The notes under the pieces were generated by a model. That model ran no database searches and had not been told where the DNA came from. It saw only the letters and a list, made by a program, of their open reading frames with translations. Source: a virus. From it: a stretch of 64,000 bases of DNA. Both the position numbers and the translations under genes were made by a program. Shown piece after piece: positions 22,206 to 30,409 of the stretch (positions within the stretch are counted from its first letter, which is position 1; every line of letters starts with the position of its first letter). Where the stretch lies: IMG/VR virus record IMGVR_UViG_3300033149_002311, positions 1-64,000 of that record; one strand, 5' to 3'.

Positions 22206-23086
22206 ATTTTTCAACGGCAGCAATAAATGATTTTGCCAAAAAAGCCCGTAGGCATGATGGACAGTTCGCCATATATCAAACATTAATATTACTTCTAACT
22301 GAAGGGATAAAATTTAAAATAAATGACGTGGTGAAATTACAAAATTCTTCTCCACCCATAGAGAAGGAAATTATCAATGATTTACGTTTACCCTATCCTA
22401 TTACTATCATGGAGTATACGGCACCCACGGAAGAAGGCCCCCTCATGCACATTATCAATATTGGGGTAGATTCCAATTCTGGTAATCTTGATAGCGATGA
22501 GTTACATAAATTGTTCATGGCAACGGAGGTGGAAGATGGTTTTTCGGTGGTGTCCCTAACTTCGTCGGATGGTAATTGTTGGACATACCCACCAATAATG
22601 TTAAGTGCAGCTTATGATCAGGGTGGGCGCGGTCAATTGCGAGTGATCGCTAATGTATTCAGTGAAGATTTCATTCAAATGGGAATGAAACATTTAGGAT
22701 TGGGCCGGGACGAGACAATTTTACACTGTGGGGAAAAGATTCAACCTGAAATAAGTACGATGTATTGTTTAATGATGATGCTTTCATGCTCGAACATACA
22801 AGAAAATGTATTGTCTCTGTCACCGGTAAAATTAGCCAGAAATAAGAAAATTGAATCGAAGCGCAAAAAGGCCCCCTATTTTGAATACCGTGAGTTAGTA
22901 TTGAAGTTAAATCAAAAGAAACAACGGAGTCTCGATTCTGTTAGAAAGCATAAATCCCCTAAGCAACATACAAGGCGGGGTCATATCAGGCGTCTACAAA
23001 GTGGGGTAAATATATGGATTCATTCGTTTATAGTTGGTGATGCCATTAATGGTGTGATCCAAAAAGACTATAAGGTAATTCTATGA
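22202..23086 (+). CDS. Hypothetical protein with RRGHIRR C-terminal motif, 294 aa
   Basis: The N-terminal two thirds is alpha/beta without known motifs. The C-terminal 45 residues have RRGHIRRLQSG followed by IWIHSFIVGD and a final KDYKV, a tail I have seen on several phage proteins of unknown function. ATG 22202 overlaps the upstream stop and is preferred over an earlier ATG inside the previous gene. Confidence 0.7.
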   Translation: MNFSTAAINDFAKKARRHDGQFAIYQTLILLLTEGIKFKINDVVKLQNSSPPIEKEIINDLRLPYPITIMEYTAPTEEGPLMHIINIGVDSNSGNLDSDELHKLFMATEVEDGFSVVSLTSSDGNCWTYPPIMLSAAYDQGGRGQLRVIANVFSEDFIQMGMKHLGLGRDETILHCGEKIQPEISTMYCLMMMLSCSNIQENVLSLSPVKLARNKKIESKRKKAPYFEYRELVLKLNQKKQRSLDSVRKHKSPKQHTRRGHIRRLQSGVNIWIHSFIVGDAINGVIQKDYKVIL

Positions 23087-23400
23087 AAGACCATGAAATA
23101 GCTGAATTTGTGAATAGGCTTACTGCTATAGCTAAAGAGCATGGCAATAAGCAGTGTGTCCGTGAGTTAATATCTCAGGAAGTGGTTAAGTCAATAAAGA
23201 AATCCAAGACCGAGATAATGTGGGCTATCAATGGTGTTCACGGTTTGTATATTGGTACTTATCAAACTCGTAGGGATGCTATCAATGATCACGTCCGCGC
23301 CTTATTGGGTGATAAATGCCCAACTATATCACATGGTTGGGCGGCTCGCAAGAAAAATGGTGATGAAGCCGTTAAAGTTGAAATAAAGATAATAAAATGA
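23083..23400 (+). CDS. Hypothetical protein, 105 aa
   Basis: N-terminal helix, then a strand-helix unit (WAINGVHGLYIGTYQTRRDA). ATGA overlaps on both sides. Not recognised. Confidence 0.68.
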   Translation: MKDHEIAEFVNRLTAIAKEHGNKQCVRELISQEVVKSIKKSKTEIMWAINGVHGLYIGTYQTRRDAINDHVRALLGDKCPTISHGWAARKKNGDEAVKVEIKIIK

Positions 23401-23831
23401 CCCCAGTTAAACAAACAATTTCACATGACCCAGCCAATGGCTATTATGGTAATTGCGCCCAAGCATCATACGCTTCTCTTTTTGACCTACCCCTATCACA
23501 AGTACCGCATTTTGCTGAGGGTGCAGATAATACTAAAGAAGGTGGGGTAATATATGAGCGTAATTTATTAAATTGGTTAAGCACGATGGGATATAGTGCT
23601 GTAAGTTTCCAAGTAATACCTGAATATAGGGATTTATGGGTAGATTATATTATCAAAAGAACGGAATACCACCTAATCTCGGGTATGAGTCCAAGATTTC
23701 CAGATACTGGGCACCTTGTGGTTGGTAGAAATGGTGAAATAATACATGACCCACACCCATCAAATGATGGTTTATTACCACCAACTGATGATAACCCTTG
23801 GTATTTTGAGTTAATTGTGAAGAGGCTTTAA
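23397..23831 (+). CDS. Papain-like fold protein, putative cysteine peptidase, 144 aa
   Basis: A Cys-His-Asp order fits a papain/C39-like fold: GNCAQASYASLF (Cys about residue 20), TGHLVVG (His about 105) and HDPHPS (Asp about 117). Short members of this kind are common phage cargo with unknown substrates. Peptidase activity is inferred only from the residue order. Confidence 0.6.
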   Translation: MTPVKQTISHDPANGYYGNCAQASYASLFDLPLSQVPHFAEGADNTKEGGVIYERNLLNWLSTMGYSAVSFQVIPEYRDLWVDYIIKRTEYHLISGMSPRFPDTGHLVVGRNGEIIHDPHPSNDGLLPPTDDNPWYFELIVKRL

Positions 23832-23832
23832 T

Positions 23833-24000
23833 ATGAGCGAATATAGACTAAAAATTATTAAACCAGAACTAGATTCAGTTATAACAGGGATTCCTTATTG
23901 TGAGAATGGCTTAATAAAAGGGGTGATAGTTCTACAAGAAAAAATAAAATTACCCCGTACCAATAAAATAGTGTGGGAAGACAGACCAATAATATTATAG
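23833..24000 (+). CDS. Small hypothetical protein, 55 aa
   Basis: Beta-rich; last gene before a promoter. Not recognised. Confidence 0.55.
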   Translation: MSEYRLKIIKPELDSVITGIPYCENGLIKGVIVLQEKIKLPRTNKIVWEDRPIIL

Positions 24001-24009
24001 GTATGATTA

Positions 24010-24038
24010 TTGTCAGTGATCCCCACATGTGATATACT
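24010..24038 (+). promoter_or_regulatory. Sigma70-like promoter
   Basis: TTGTCA, 17 nt spacer, TATACT with extended TGTGA; GGGAGAGAG precedes the ATG at 24063. Confidence 0.85.
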
Positions 24039-24062
24039 ATATATAGAGACTGGGAGAGAGAC

Positions 24063-24752
24063 ATGATACTTGATAAAATACGTAAAATTTTAGCCCGTGC
24101 TGATATCGATCGAAATGATAATGAGCATGAGCGGGAAATAGCACTCCGTCAAGCTAATGCATTATTGGCTAAACACGGCCTTTCAATGGCTGATGTTAAC
24201 GAAAGTAGTGATGAACTTGGTAAGGTGGGTCGTTCATCAGTTAGTGCCGGTCGTAATGTATGGATTGCAGGTGTTTACGATAAGGTGGCCGAGTTAAACC
24301 ATTGCCGGGTTATTCGTTCCACTACCAGCCATGGTCGTCAAGAAATTTGGATTATCGGTCGAAATTTACATGTAAATGTTGTAAAATTAATGGCCGAATA
24401 TCTCATAAAATCAATCAGACGGGAAGCGAAGATAAACAGGTACAACATAGTACAATTCGGCAGTGGTGCGTGGTCTGGTATTAGTCAGCAAGTTAAGCGT
24501 ATCCTTGCTGAAAATGCAAAAGGTAACATCGGTGGTGAAATAGTTGAGCCGGGTAAAGCCATGATTCTAGTTAATCAACATAAACAGTATATATCTGAAG
24601 CTAATAGCGCCATCACTAAATTTTTTGGTGGGTTCACGGAGGGTAAAAATTACCGTTCACGTGCCAGCAGTGATTATGATGCCGGGAAAGCTTATGGATC
24701 ATCTGTGAATCTTAATAAATCAATCAATAGTAATAAACAGAGATTAAATTAA
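24063..24752 (+). CDS. DUF2786 domain protein, 229 aa
   Basis: The first 45 residues are a DUF2786 domain (KIRKILARA ... EREIALRQANALLAKHGLSM). A longer C-terminal domain with a conserved-looking HCRVIRSTTS region and a Lys/Arg-rich middle follows. The family is frequent in phages and mobile elements with no known function. First gene of the operon that includes the HD hydrolase. Confidence 0.8.
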   Translation: MILDKIRKILARADIDRNDNEHEREIALRQANALLAKHGLSMADVNESSDELGKVGRSSVSAGRNVWIAGVYDKVAELNHCRVIRSTTSHGRQEIWIIGRNLHVNVVKLMAEYLIKSIRREAKINRYNIVQFGSGAWSGISQQVKRILAENAKGNIGGEIVEPGKAMILVNQHKQYISEANSAITKFFGGFTEGKNYRSRASSDYDAGKAYGSSVNLNKSINSNKQRLN

Positions 24753-25297
24753 TGATTAATCACGGGATAAAAAGTGCTAAGGCTCAAGGTCTTATCAATT
24801 ATGCTTGCCAGTATGCTGAAGAAGCGCACGGTGATCAAAAACGTAAGTATACGGGTGAACCTTATATCGTTCACCCAGTGGCCGTGGCTCAAATCGTATC
24901 TACCGTTACTGATGGTTGTGAATTAATAAGTGCTGCATTTTTACATGATGTTATTGAAGATACAGATAGAACTTATGATGACATTAAGAATGCCGGTTTT
25001 GGTGCGGGCATCGCTAATCTTGTATTGGAATTAACGGATATATCGAGGCCAGAAGACGGTAATCGCGCAACGCGTAAAGCTATTGACCGTATGCATTTGG
25101 CATCAGTATCATCACATGCCCAGACCATTAAATTAGCCGACTTAATTCACAACACGGAAAGCATATGTGAGTATGATCCAGGGTTTGCCAGAATTTACAT
25201 GCATGAAAAATTGCAATTATTGGGGATATTGACCCGTGGTGATGAAATGCTGTATAAGCAAGCATTGAATTTAGTTGAGGATTTCCATAGAATATGA
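24752..25297 (+). CDS. HD-domain (p)ppGpp hydrolase-like protein (MESH1/SpoT-type), 181 aa
   Basis: Sequence order matches the hydrolase domain of RelA/SpoT homologues: GDQKRKYTGEPYIVHPVAVA (about residues 28-47), AFLHDVIEDTD with the HD metal ligands (about 67-77) and KLADLIHNT (about 126-134). There is no synthetase domain and no TGS/ACT region, so it is a stand-alone hydrolase. It could lower host alarmone during infection; a nucleotide-sugar or other nucleotide substrate cannot be excluded. Starts 1 nt before the upstream stop. Confidence 0.85.
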   Translation: MINHGIKSAKAQGLINYACQYAEEAHGDQKRKYTGEPYIVHPVAVAQIVSTVTDGCELISAAFLHDVIEDTDRTYDDIKNAGFGAGIANLVLELTDISRPEDGNRATRKAIDRMHLASVSSHAQTIKLADLIHNTESICEYDPGFARIYMHEKLQLLGILTRGDEMLYKQALNLVEDFHRI

Positions 25298-25455
25298 TTA
25301 ATGCATTTATCAATGCATTTAAAGTATTCCATAGGGTTGTGCTTTCATGCACAGCAGTGGAAGAAACGCGGACACCCGTAAATATCCGCGTAATTATAGA
25401 AAAATACAAATGGCCAATACTGCCTTGGGGGTCCTTGCCTCCCCCTGACACTTAG
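25294..25455 (+). CDS. Small protein, 53 aa
   Basis: ATG overlaps the previous stop. Hydrophobic N-terminal helix and a Pro-rich end. Not recognised. Confidence 0.5.
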   Translation: MINAFINAFKVFHRVVLSCTAVEETRTPVNIRVIIEKYKWPILPWGSLPPPDT

Positions 25456-25509
25456 CTAGGGTAACGGGAACGGGGAAAAATTAAGAGAGAATTAGAGGGA
25501 AGTGTAATA

Positions 25510-25728
25510 ATGGAAATTGATAAAGTTTATAGAATCGATCATTCCCGTAAGGGTATTTTTATACTAAAAATCACCAGTCAGGATGACACATGGACTACTG
25601 GTGTGATTGTTGAAGGTAAGACCACCACCCTCAACCCAGCTAATTCATGCGGGGAAGGTGAAAAGGTGACTCTGCGTACTGCATTCATTCGGTCTGCCAA
25701 AGAAATAGGGCTTAAAGATCATGGCTAG
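25510..25728 (+). CDS. Hypothetical protein, 72 aa
   Basis: Beta-rich small protein after a 55 nt gap with AGAGGGAAG. Overlaps the next start. Not recognised. Confidence 0.65.
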   Translation: MEIDKVYRIDHSRKGIFILKITSQDDTWTTGVIVEGKTTTLNPANSCGEGEKVTLRTAFIRSAKEIGLKDHG

Positions 25729-26347
25729 TGTTAATGGACTGTCCGCTGGTTATGTGCCAGAGACCCCACCAGAACCGCCCAAGAAAAAGCGGAAACGTAA
25801 AAAGGCATTAGGGGGGCATACCTGCGAGGCTTGTGGTGAGGACTACACAGCCAAGGTATCTGTATTTTATACCCCTGATGAGCATGGTACTTATTGTCTG
25901 GGCTGTATGGCTTTCTTTGGGATGGGACAATGGGGAGCGGGTTGCACCAATGTTGATCCCAAGACCACAATCAAGAAGTTGGCTGAGATCAAGGAGGCCC
26001 AGTGGGCGATCATGTTGGCCAGTCGAAGGTTCGGCGGGGCCGTGTACAACACAATTGAATTGGGCTTTGGTGATGTGTTTAAGGTTACTAGAGTGGGGGG
26101 TAAATCGGGAGGTCCGAAGTGTACTTTGAAAGAAGCACATTCCCGCTTTAGCATTGATGTGGCTGTAGGGGAAGAGCGAGTTACCCTGTACCCACATGAA
26201 GTAGCAGCGATGCCCTTTTTGGATATACTGCAATTGAAAAATGGGGGGCTGTACGAAGAGAGTTTTGTGACCCCGGAAGACCAGGGGTATTTTAACCCCA
26301 CTAAAAAAGGAAAGGCTGAGATTATCGATACCTTTGGAGATAGATAA
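25721..26347 (+). CDS. Zinc-finger protein with basic N-terminus, 208 aa
   Basis: A Pro/Lys-rich leader (about residues 13-29) precedes CEACG and CLGC (about residues 36-62), a zinc ribbon. The rest is a globular domain that includes KVTRVGGKSGGPKCTLKEA; a similar GGKSGGPKSLSIEA stretch occurs in the protein at 37853-38158, so they may share a small domain. The DNA is richer in GC than neighbouring genes. Function unknown. Confidence 0.7.
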   Translation: MASVNGLSAGYVPETPPEPPKKKRKRKKALGGHTCEACGEDYTAKVSVFYTPDEHGTYCLGCMAFFGMGQWGAGCTNVDPKTTIKKLAEIKEAQWAIMLASRRFGGAVYNTIELGFGDVFKVTRVGGKSGGPKCTLKEAHSRFSIDVAVGEERVTLYPHEVAAMPFLDILQLKNGGLYEESFVTPEDQGYFNPTKKGKAEIIDTFGDR

Positions 26348-26682
26348 TGAATAAGCATAAGGACTGTAAAAGAGGTTTCATCCAACTCTCAAGAGCTTGG
26401 TACGCAGATGCGTGTTTAAAGGGTATTGATGATATAACGATCGGTTTCTACCACCCGGAAGGTGGGACAACTGGGGAATTTTCGATTAAATGGGAAAAAC
26501 TAGGTGGTAAGGTGGTACCTAAACTCACTGCATTCGATGATGCTTGGGATGCTTTATTAAATTTTAAGGACTTACTGGAATTGATGGCTACTGTTGATAG
26601 TCAAAACATCACACCGAACGAATTCTGTATATTGTTAAGGTCTCTTGGCATTGAAGATAGAACGAAGGAAATAAGAAATTGA
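26347..26682 (+). CDS. Hypothetical protein, 111 aa
   Basis: Contains a beta-rich GFYHPEGGTTGEFSIKWEKL segment and a C-terminal helix. TAATG link with the upstream gene. Not recognised. Confidence 0.7.
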   Translation: MNKHKDCKRGFIQLSRAWYADACLKGIDDITIGFYHPEGGTTGEFSIKWEKLGGKVVPKLTAFDDAWDALLNFKDLLELMATVDSQNITPNEFCILLRSLGIEDRTKEIRN

Positions 26683-26759
26683 AAGGTATAATTATCACTA
26701 TATTACTAACAGCGTTTATTATTTGGTTATTCGAATCAGATATAGCATATATGGGGTGA
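26679..26759 (+). CDS. Membrane micropeptide, 26 aa
   Basis: TTG start overlapping the upstream stop; residues 3-17 form one transmembrane helix. Coding status rests on position and hydrophobicity only. Confidence 0.35.
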   Translation: MKGIIITILLTAFIIWLFESDIAYMG

Positions 26760-26762
26760 TCA

Positions 26763-26981
26763 ATGGACGTTAATGAAATATTGATAGCGCGAAAACAACT
26801 GAATAAGGATATATGGGTATTGCTTAATGATTTTGAAAAAACAACTGGCATGGAAGTTAGTTGTGTGGATTTAACAAAGCATAAAGTTAAATTTGGGAGA
26901 GAAATTGTTGGGGGCGTGGGCGTGGAATTACAGTTATCTATTTATTTAAACCCAATACCTGATGACTCATTTAATAGGTAG
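26763..26981 (+). CDS. Hypothetical protein, 72 aa
   Basis: Acidic helical start and beta-rich end (VGVELQLSIYLNP). Last gene before a promoter. Not recognised. Confidence 0.65.
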   Translation: MDVNEILIARKQLNKDIWVLLNDFEKTTGMEVSCVDLTKHKVKFGREIVGGVGVELQLSIYLNPIPDDSFNR

Positions 26982-26984
26982 TGG

Positions 26985-27013
26985 TTATCAGCAGCCCATG
27001 TCCGTGGTATACT
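26985..27013 (+). promoter_or_regulatory. Sigma70-like promoter
   Basis: TTATCA, 17 nt spacer, TATACT; AGAGGAG precedes the ATG at 27030. Confidence 0.75.
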
Positions 27014-27029
27014 ATATAGAGGAGCGTAT

Positions 27030-27230
27030 ATGACTGATATCACAGATATCGATATTGGTAAATCCAACGAGCGTCTTGCTGCAGTTGAAGCTATGAGGCG
27101 TGATTATAATGCAATTGTTGAACAAGTTAAGATAGTAGCTAAGATTAGAAAGGCCAGTTTTGATGCCCACATCGAAGAGGGGTTTACGCCGGGACAGGCA
27201 TTAAGATTATGTCAATCAATGACAATATAA
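27030..27230 (+). CDS. Helical protein, 66 aa
   Basis: Helical, with a C-terminal EEGFTPGQALRLCQSM segment typical of small phage proteins that end in an amphipathic helix. Not recognised. Confidence 0.65.
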   Translation: MTDITDIDIGKSNERLAAVEAMRRDYNAIVEQVKIVAKIRKASFDAHIEEGFTPGQALRLCQSMTI

Positions 27231-27240
27231 GGGGAGTGAA

Positions 27241-27570
27241 ATGAATACAGAAAATATGATTAATGTAACACACCTAGACACACGTAAGTTGATTAAAAGT
27301 GTATATGAGATAAGTGTACCTGTAGGTATGGGGTTTCTTCAGGCAGTTGGTGGTAGTCTAAGTGACGAGGATACCGACGCGATCATCGCAGATGGTGGTA
27401 CAAGATTTTTTAATGGTCAGCGTTGTATCGTGTCGATGGATTATATCTATGGTCGTCAATGTAAATTTGGAATTTTTGAAGATGAACAAGGTGAACGTTG
27501 GATTAGAAATGAATGGTATGACCATACACCCACTCAACTTGAAAAATTACTGGAAATGGCGGCATCATGA
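27241..27570 (+). CDS. Hypothetical protein, 109 aa
   Basis: Globular alpha/beta protein with a central VSMDYIYGRQCKFGIF strand pair and an RNEWYDHTP turn. GGGGAGTG precedes the ATG. The stop overlaps the next ATG. Confidence 0.7.
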   Translation: MNTENMINVTHLDTRKLIKSVYEISVPVGMGFLQAVGGSLSDEDTDAIIADGGTRFFNGQRCIVSMDYIYGRQCKFGIFEDEQGERWIRNEWYDHTPTQLEKLLEMAAS

Positions 27571-27896
27571 ACGCTAATATCGAGAAGATGCGAGAACTGG
27601 CCGAAGAAGATTTATCCAATCTGTCAAAAATAACCACGATTGAAGAATTAGGCGATTATATGAATTCATTAACTGATGATTTTATGTTAGTTATGAATGA
27701 AATTACCAACGGTGGGAAGATTAGCATCAGAATAATCGGCATGATATCTGATATCATGATACAATATAAATTCTTCTTTGAGGCATATTCTGAAAACAAA
27801 TCAGTGATCGAAATGGTCAGTGTGATAATGGCCAATAGACGTAAATTTCTAGAAGACGTATTCAAGGTGATGGAGGAGGATGCCAATGGGGTGTAA
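27567..27896 (+). CDS. Helical protein, 109 aa
   Basis: All-helical and acidic, with several Met/Ile-rich helices. Not recognised. Confidence 0.68.
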   Translation: MNANIEKMRELAEEDLSNLSKITTIEELGDYMNSLTDDFMLVMNEITNGGKISIRIIGMISDIMIQYKFFFEAYSENKSVIEMVSVIMANRRKFLEDVFKVMEEDANGV

Positions 27897-27990
27897 TATG
27901 GAAAGCGTTATTCGGATAGATTATCAAATAAAAGAGTTGTAAGAGAAGAGGCAATTAATTATCGAGAAGGTTATTGATAAGTATTGCCCA

Positions 27991-28305
27991 GTGAAAATAG
28001 GTGACGTAGTTATAGTTAATGGTTATTCGTATGGAGGTAAAAGGATGGATATTGAGGTAGCAGCGGCTAAAACAAAGAGCCTTATTTATTCAAGGAGAGG
28101 GTCAGAAGCATTTGAAGTCTTTGAAAATTTCCCGCGCAAAAAATCCGCCCTCCTTCATGTGATGATATTACTGGATGCAGTTGAATCTGGGCAAAAGGTA
28201 GTGGGGGAAAAAGCTAACCGTTGGCTCGGGTGGTCGCAATGTGCTGCATATAATTCTGGTGTAGTTACTTTAGATGAAATGAAGCAAATTAATAATGAGG
28301 CATAG
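27991..28305 (+). CDS. Hypothetical protein, downstream part of a gene with an in-frame TAA, 104 aa
   Basis: The visible frame can start at GTG 27991. It is open further upstream, reading EKRQLIIEKVIDKYCPV, back to a TAA at 27940-27942, before which an ATG at 27898 opens the same frame (MESVIRIDYQIKEL). The helix followed by YCPVKIGDVV has the look of one continuous protein of 135 residues with a stop at codon 15. Function unknown. Confidence 0.6.
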   Translation: MKIGDVVIVNGYSYGGKRMDIEVAAAKTKSLIYSRRGSEAFEVFENFPRKKSALLHVMILLDAVESGQKVVGEKANRWLGWSQCAAYNSGVVTLDEMKQINNEA

Positions 28306-28306
28306 T

Positions 28307-28501
28307 ATGTATATAACATATGATTGTTATTTTGAATTCAATGGAACAAAGACAGTTGTAAAGTCTAATAGGGGGATCAGTACCTTTAAAGACGGATTTT
28401 GGGTTACTGATTTACTTCAATTGTCGCAGAAATCATTAGATAATATATATTGGATACCACCCTCCAGAATATTACACATTACAAAAGTAAATGAACATTA
28501 A
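28307..28501 (+). CDS. Small beta-rich protein, 64 aa
   Basis: ATG 28307 is one base after the upstream stop, preceded by GAGG; an earlier ATG overlaps that gene. Not recognised. Confidence 0.6.
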   Translation: MYITYDCYFEFNGTKTVVKSNRGISTFKDGFWVTDLLQLSQKSLDNIYWIPPSRILHITKVNEH

Positions 28502-28730
28502 AATCGAATTACTTGATAGGGATGGTAACGTTCTTGCTACAACGGAAACGCCTAGTAATCATAAGCCCGTTGGGATGTATATTAATGGGGCTGCTAAAAT
28601 TTATCGCGCTCGATATACACTCGAAGGTTGCGTATCATATGGGTTAATAGAGCCTGAAACATTGGCCCGTGGTTATATAACCATTCACCCAGGACCAAAG
28701 GGATTTTTAGAATTCAATGAATCGCGATGA
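28491..28730 (+). CDS. Hypothetical protein, 79 aa
   Basis: Beta-rich and soluble. Overlaps both neighbours by about 12 nt. Not recognised. Confidence 0.65.
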   Translation: MNIKIELLDRDGNVLATTETPSNHKPVGMYINGAAKIYRARYTLEGCVSYGLIEPETLARGYITIHPGPKGFLEFNESR

Positions 28731-29004
28731 ATTAATGAAATTATCCGCGGATAAGGCCCTTAAGGAGTTAGATTGGGATAGTATAGAATATTTATTTAAA
28801 CCAAGAAACATGGGTGCTCTGTTGTTGCGCCTTGATTTCGAAGGGTTTAAAAATAAAGTGTATGAGGCATTCGTTGATGATTCACCGACTGCCATGCCAC
28901 ACCGATTTAGAGGGCAATATTGGCCAGCATGGCATTCAGCGATCGAAGTAGAAGAATTCTACAGGGTAATTAAAGCTAAGCATGATGAATTATTGGGTCA
29001 TTGA
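28717..29004 (+). CDS. Hypothetical protein, 95 aa
   Basis: Mostly helical, Trp-rich end. Overlaps the next gene by 23 nt. Not recognised. Confidence 0.68.
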   Translation: MNRDELMKLSADKALKELDWDSIEYLFKPRNMGALLLRLDFEGFKNKVYEAFVDDSPTAMPHRFRGQYWPAWHSAIEVEEFYRVIKAKHDELLGH

Positions 29005-29395
29005 TAAACGCGATTTGAGCATTACCGGTCCGGTTAAATCCGTAGATCATGTTTCGAATATGGATTTTCACTTGGTAGTAATCACGAATTGGTATGATGT
29101 AAAAGCACAATTTACACCCACCCAAAAAGAAGATTTATTTGAAAAACTAAAAAATTCACGTAAATATCCCATGTGCATCGACCAAGCGATATTTTGGGCT
29201 CTACCGGGGAACAAGAAACCGAAAGCGATAAGGAGAGCCCCCACGACGACCGACAGTGCCACACTGGACGAGGTATATCGGCAGGCAGCGGGAGTCCTAG
29301 GAGAGCCAGAGAAGGCTCTCCGGGATAGATATGCACACCTAGGTGCTGGTCTACAGTCCATGAACCTCAGGAATAGGATGAGAAAGTATGATTAA
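28982..29395 (+). CDS. Protein with the C-terminal MNL-repeat domain, 137 aa
   Basis: The N-terminal 70 residues are a beta-rich unknown domain in AT-rich DNA. The C-terminal 55 residues, encoded by strikingly GC-rich DNA (about 29215-29385), end with YAHLGAGLQSMNLRNRMR, matching the end of the protein at 1243-1704. The change in base composition at the domain border suggests a recombined chimera. Confidence 0.7.
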   Translation: MMNYWVIDKRDLSITGPVKSVDHVSNMDFHLVVITNWYDVKAQFTPTQKEDLFEKLKNSRKYPMCIDQAIFWALPGNKKPKAIRRAPTTTDSATLDEVYRQAAGVLGEPEKALRDRYAHLGAGLQSMNLRNRMRKYD

Positions 29396-29807
29396 TGATT
29401 GGATTAATGGTGGTATCGAACTGGTTGGTGCATATTTCACGTGGATGAATGCTTGGGTATTATATAAAGATCGGGAAATAAAAGGTATATACTGGCCCGC
29501 TATGGCTTTTTTTGCATTTTGGGGCTTATGGAATCTTTATTATTACCCCAGCTTAGATCAGTGGGTGAGTTTCGCAGCAGGAATCGTATTAGTAGCAGGT
29601 AATTTAACTTGGGTAGTGATGGCTATTAATATTAAATATGGAATGTATGATTATATTTGGTGGCATTGGATTATAAAGGGTAATTTTTGGCATAAAAGGA
29701 TGAATTCCGCTTATTGGTACAATAGAACTAAAAATATAGATTCAGCGATAAGTTTATGTCAACAAAATCGTGATCGATATGAAAGATGTGAGGTTAAATA
29801 CGGCTGA
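29388..29807 (+). CDS. Membrane protein, 139 aa
   Basis: Three probable transmembrane segments (about residues 8-26, 35-53 and 60-80), rich in Trp and Tyr, followed by a soluble C-terminal part. Resembles phage proteins of the small-transporter-like (PnuC/SemiSWEET-sized) kind, but no specific motif is visible. Inner-membrane location inferred. Confidence 0.65.
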   Translation: MINDWINGGIELVGAYFTWMNAWVLYKDREIKGIYWPAMAFFAFWGLWNLYYYPSLDQWVSFAAGIVLVAGNLTWVVMAINIKYGMYDYIWWHWIIKGNFWHKRMNSAYWYNRTKNIDSAISLCQQNRDRYERCEVKYG

Positions 29808-29961
29808 TATAACAATGGAAGATATGATCAAGCAGATTGCTAAAGGTAATAATATCGATCTAGATGTGGAAGCTATTAATACTATTAGGCGGTTGCGAAA
29901 TGAAGGTGATACCCATGCTGCTAATGTTATTGAAAGATTGCTTATGGAGTTAAAGAAATGA
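29779..29961 (+). CDS. Helical protein, 60 aa
   Basis: Helix-turn-helix-like small protein (NNIDLDVEAINTIRRLRNEG). Overlaps the membrane-protein gene and the next start. Not recognised. Confidence 0.55.
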   Translation: MKDVRLNTADITMEDMIKQIAKGNNIDLDVEAINTIRRLRNEGDTHAANVIERLLMELKK

Positions 29962-30350
29962 TTTCAGCCTTAATGTGCCTAGCACTTAATATTTATTTTG
30001 AAGCGGCAGTTGAATCAATCCCCGGTAAATGGGCAGTCGGTCAAGTAGTTATTAATAGAGTTGAAAGTAGACGATACCCCGATACTATTTGTAAAGTTAT
30101 TAAACAATACAAACAGTTTTCGTGGTATTGGGATGGTAAGTCAGATAAACCAGATAAAAAATCAAAAGCTTGGAAGGATTCGTATAAAGTGGCTGAGATA
30201 TTGATATATAACCGGTATAATGACATCCACGATTTTTCTGAAGGGGCTAGTCATTATTATAACCCAAATATAGCTAGCCCTAATTGGCAAAATTCAGGAA
30301 AATTGACAACTGTTATAGGTAATCACGTTTTTAGAAGATTAAAATTATAA
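29958..30350 (+). CDS. SleB/CwlJ-type cell wall hydrolase, 130 aa
   Basis: Matches the Hydrolase_2 (SleB) family: CLALNIYFEA with the catalytic Glu (about residues 7-16), AVGQVVINRVESRRYPDTICKVI (in parts about 26-50), FSWYWDG and GASHYYNP...SPNW. These enzymes cleave peptidoglycan. There is no signal peptide, so export would need a holin, or the enzyme may be structural. The amidase in the tail/lysis block is a second candidate endolysin. Confidence 0.88.
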   Translation: MISALMCLALNIYFEAAVESIPGKWAVGQVVINRVESRRYPDTICKVIKQYKQFSWYWDGKSDKPDKKSKAWKDSYKVAEILIYNRYNDIHDFSEGASHYYNPNIASPNWQNSGKLTTVIGNHVFRRLKL

Positions 30351-30359
30351 TCACACCCA

Positions 30360-30388
30360 TTGTCAGCGACATGTGGATGTGGTATACT
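30360..30388 (+). promoter_or_regulatory. Sigma70-like promoter
   Basis: TTGTCA, 17 nt spacer, TATACT; TAGGAGAGAG lies before the ATG at 30410. Confidence 0.85.
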
Positions 30389-30409
30389 AGCTTATAGGAG
30401 AGAGTGAGT

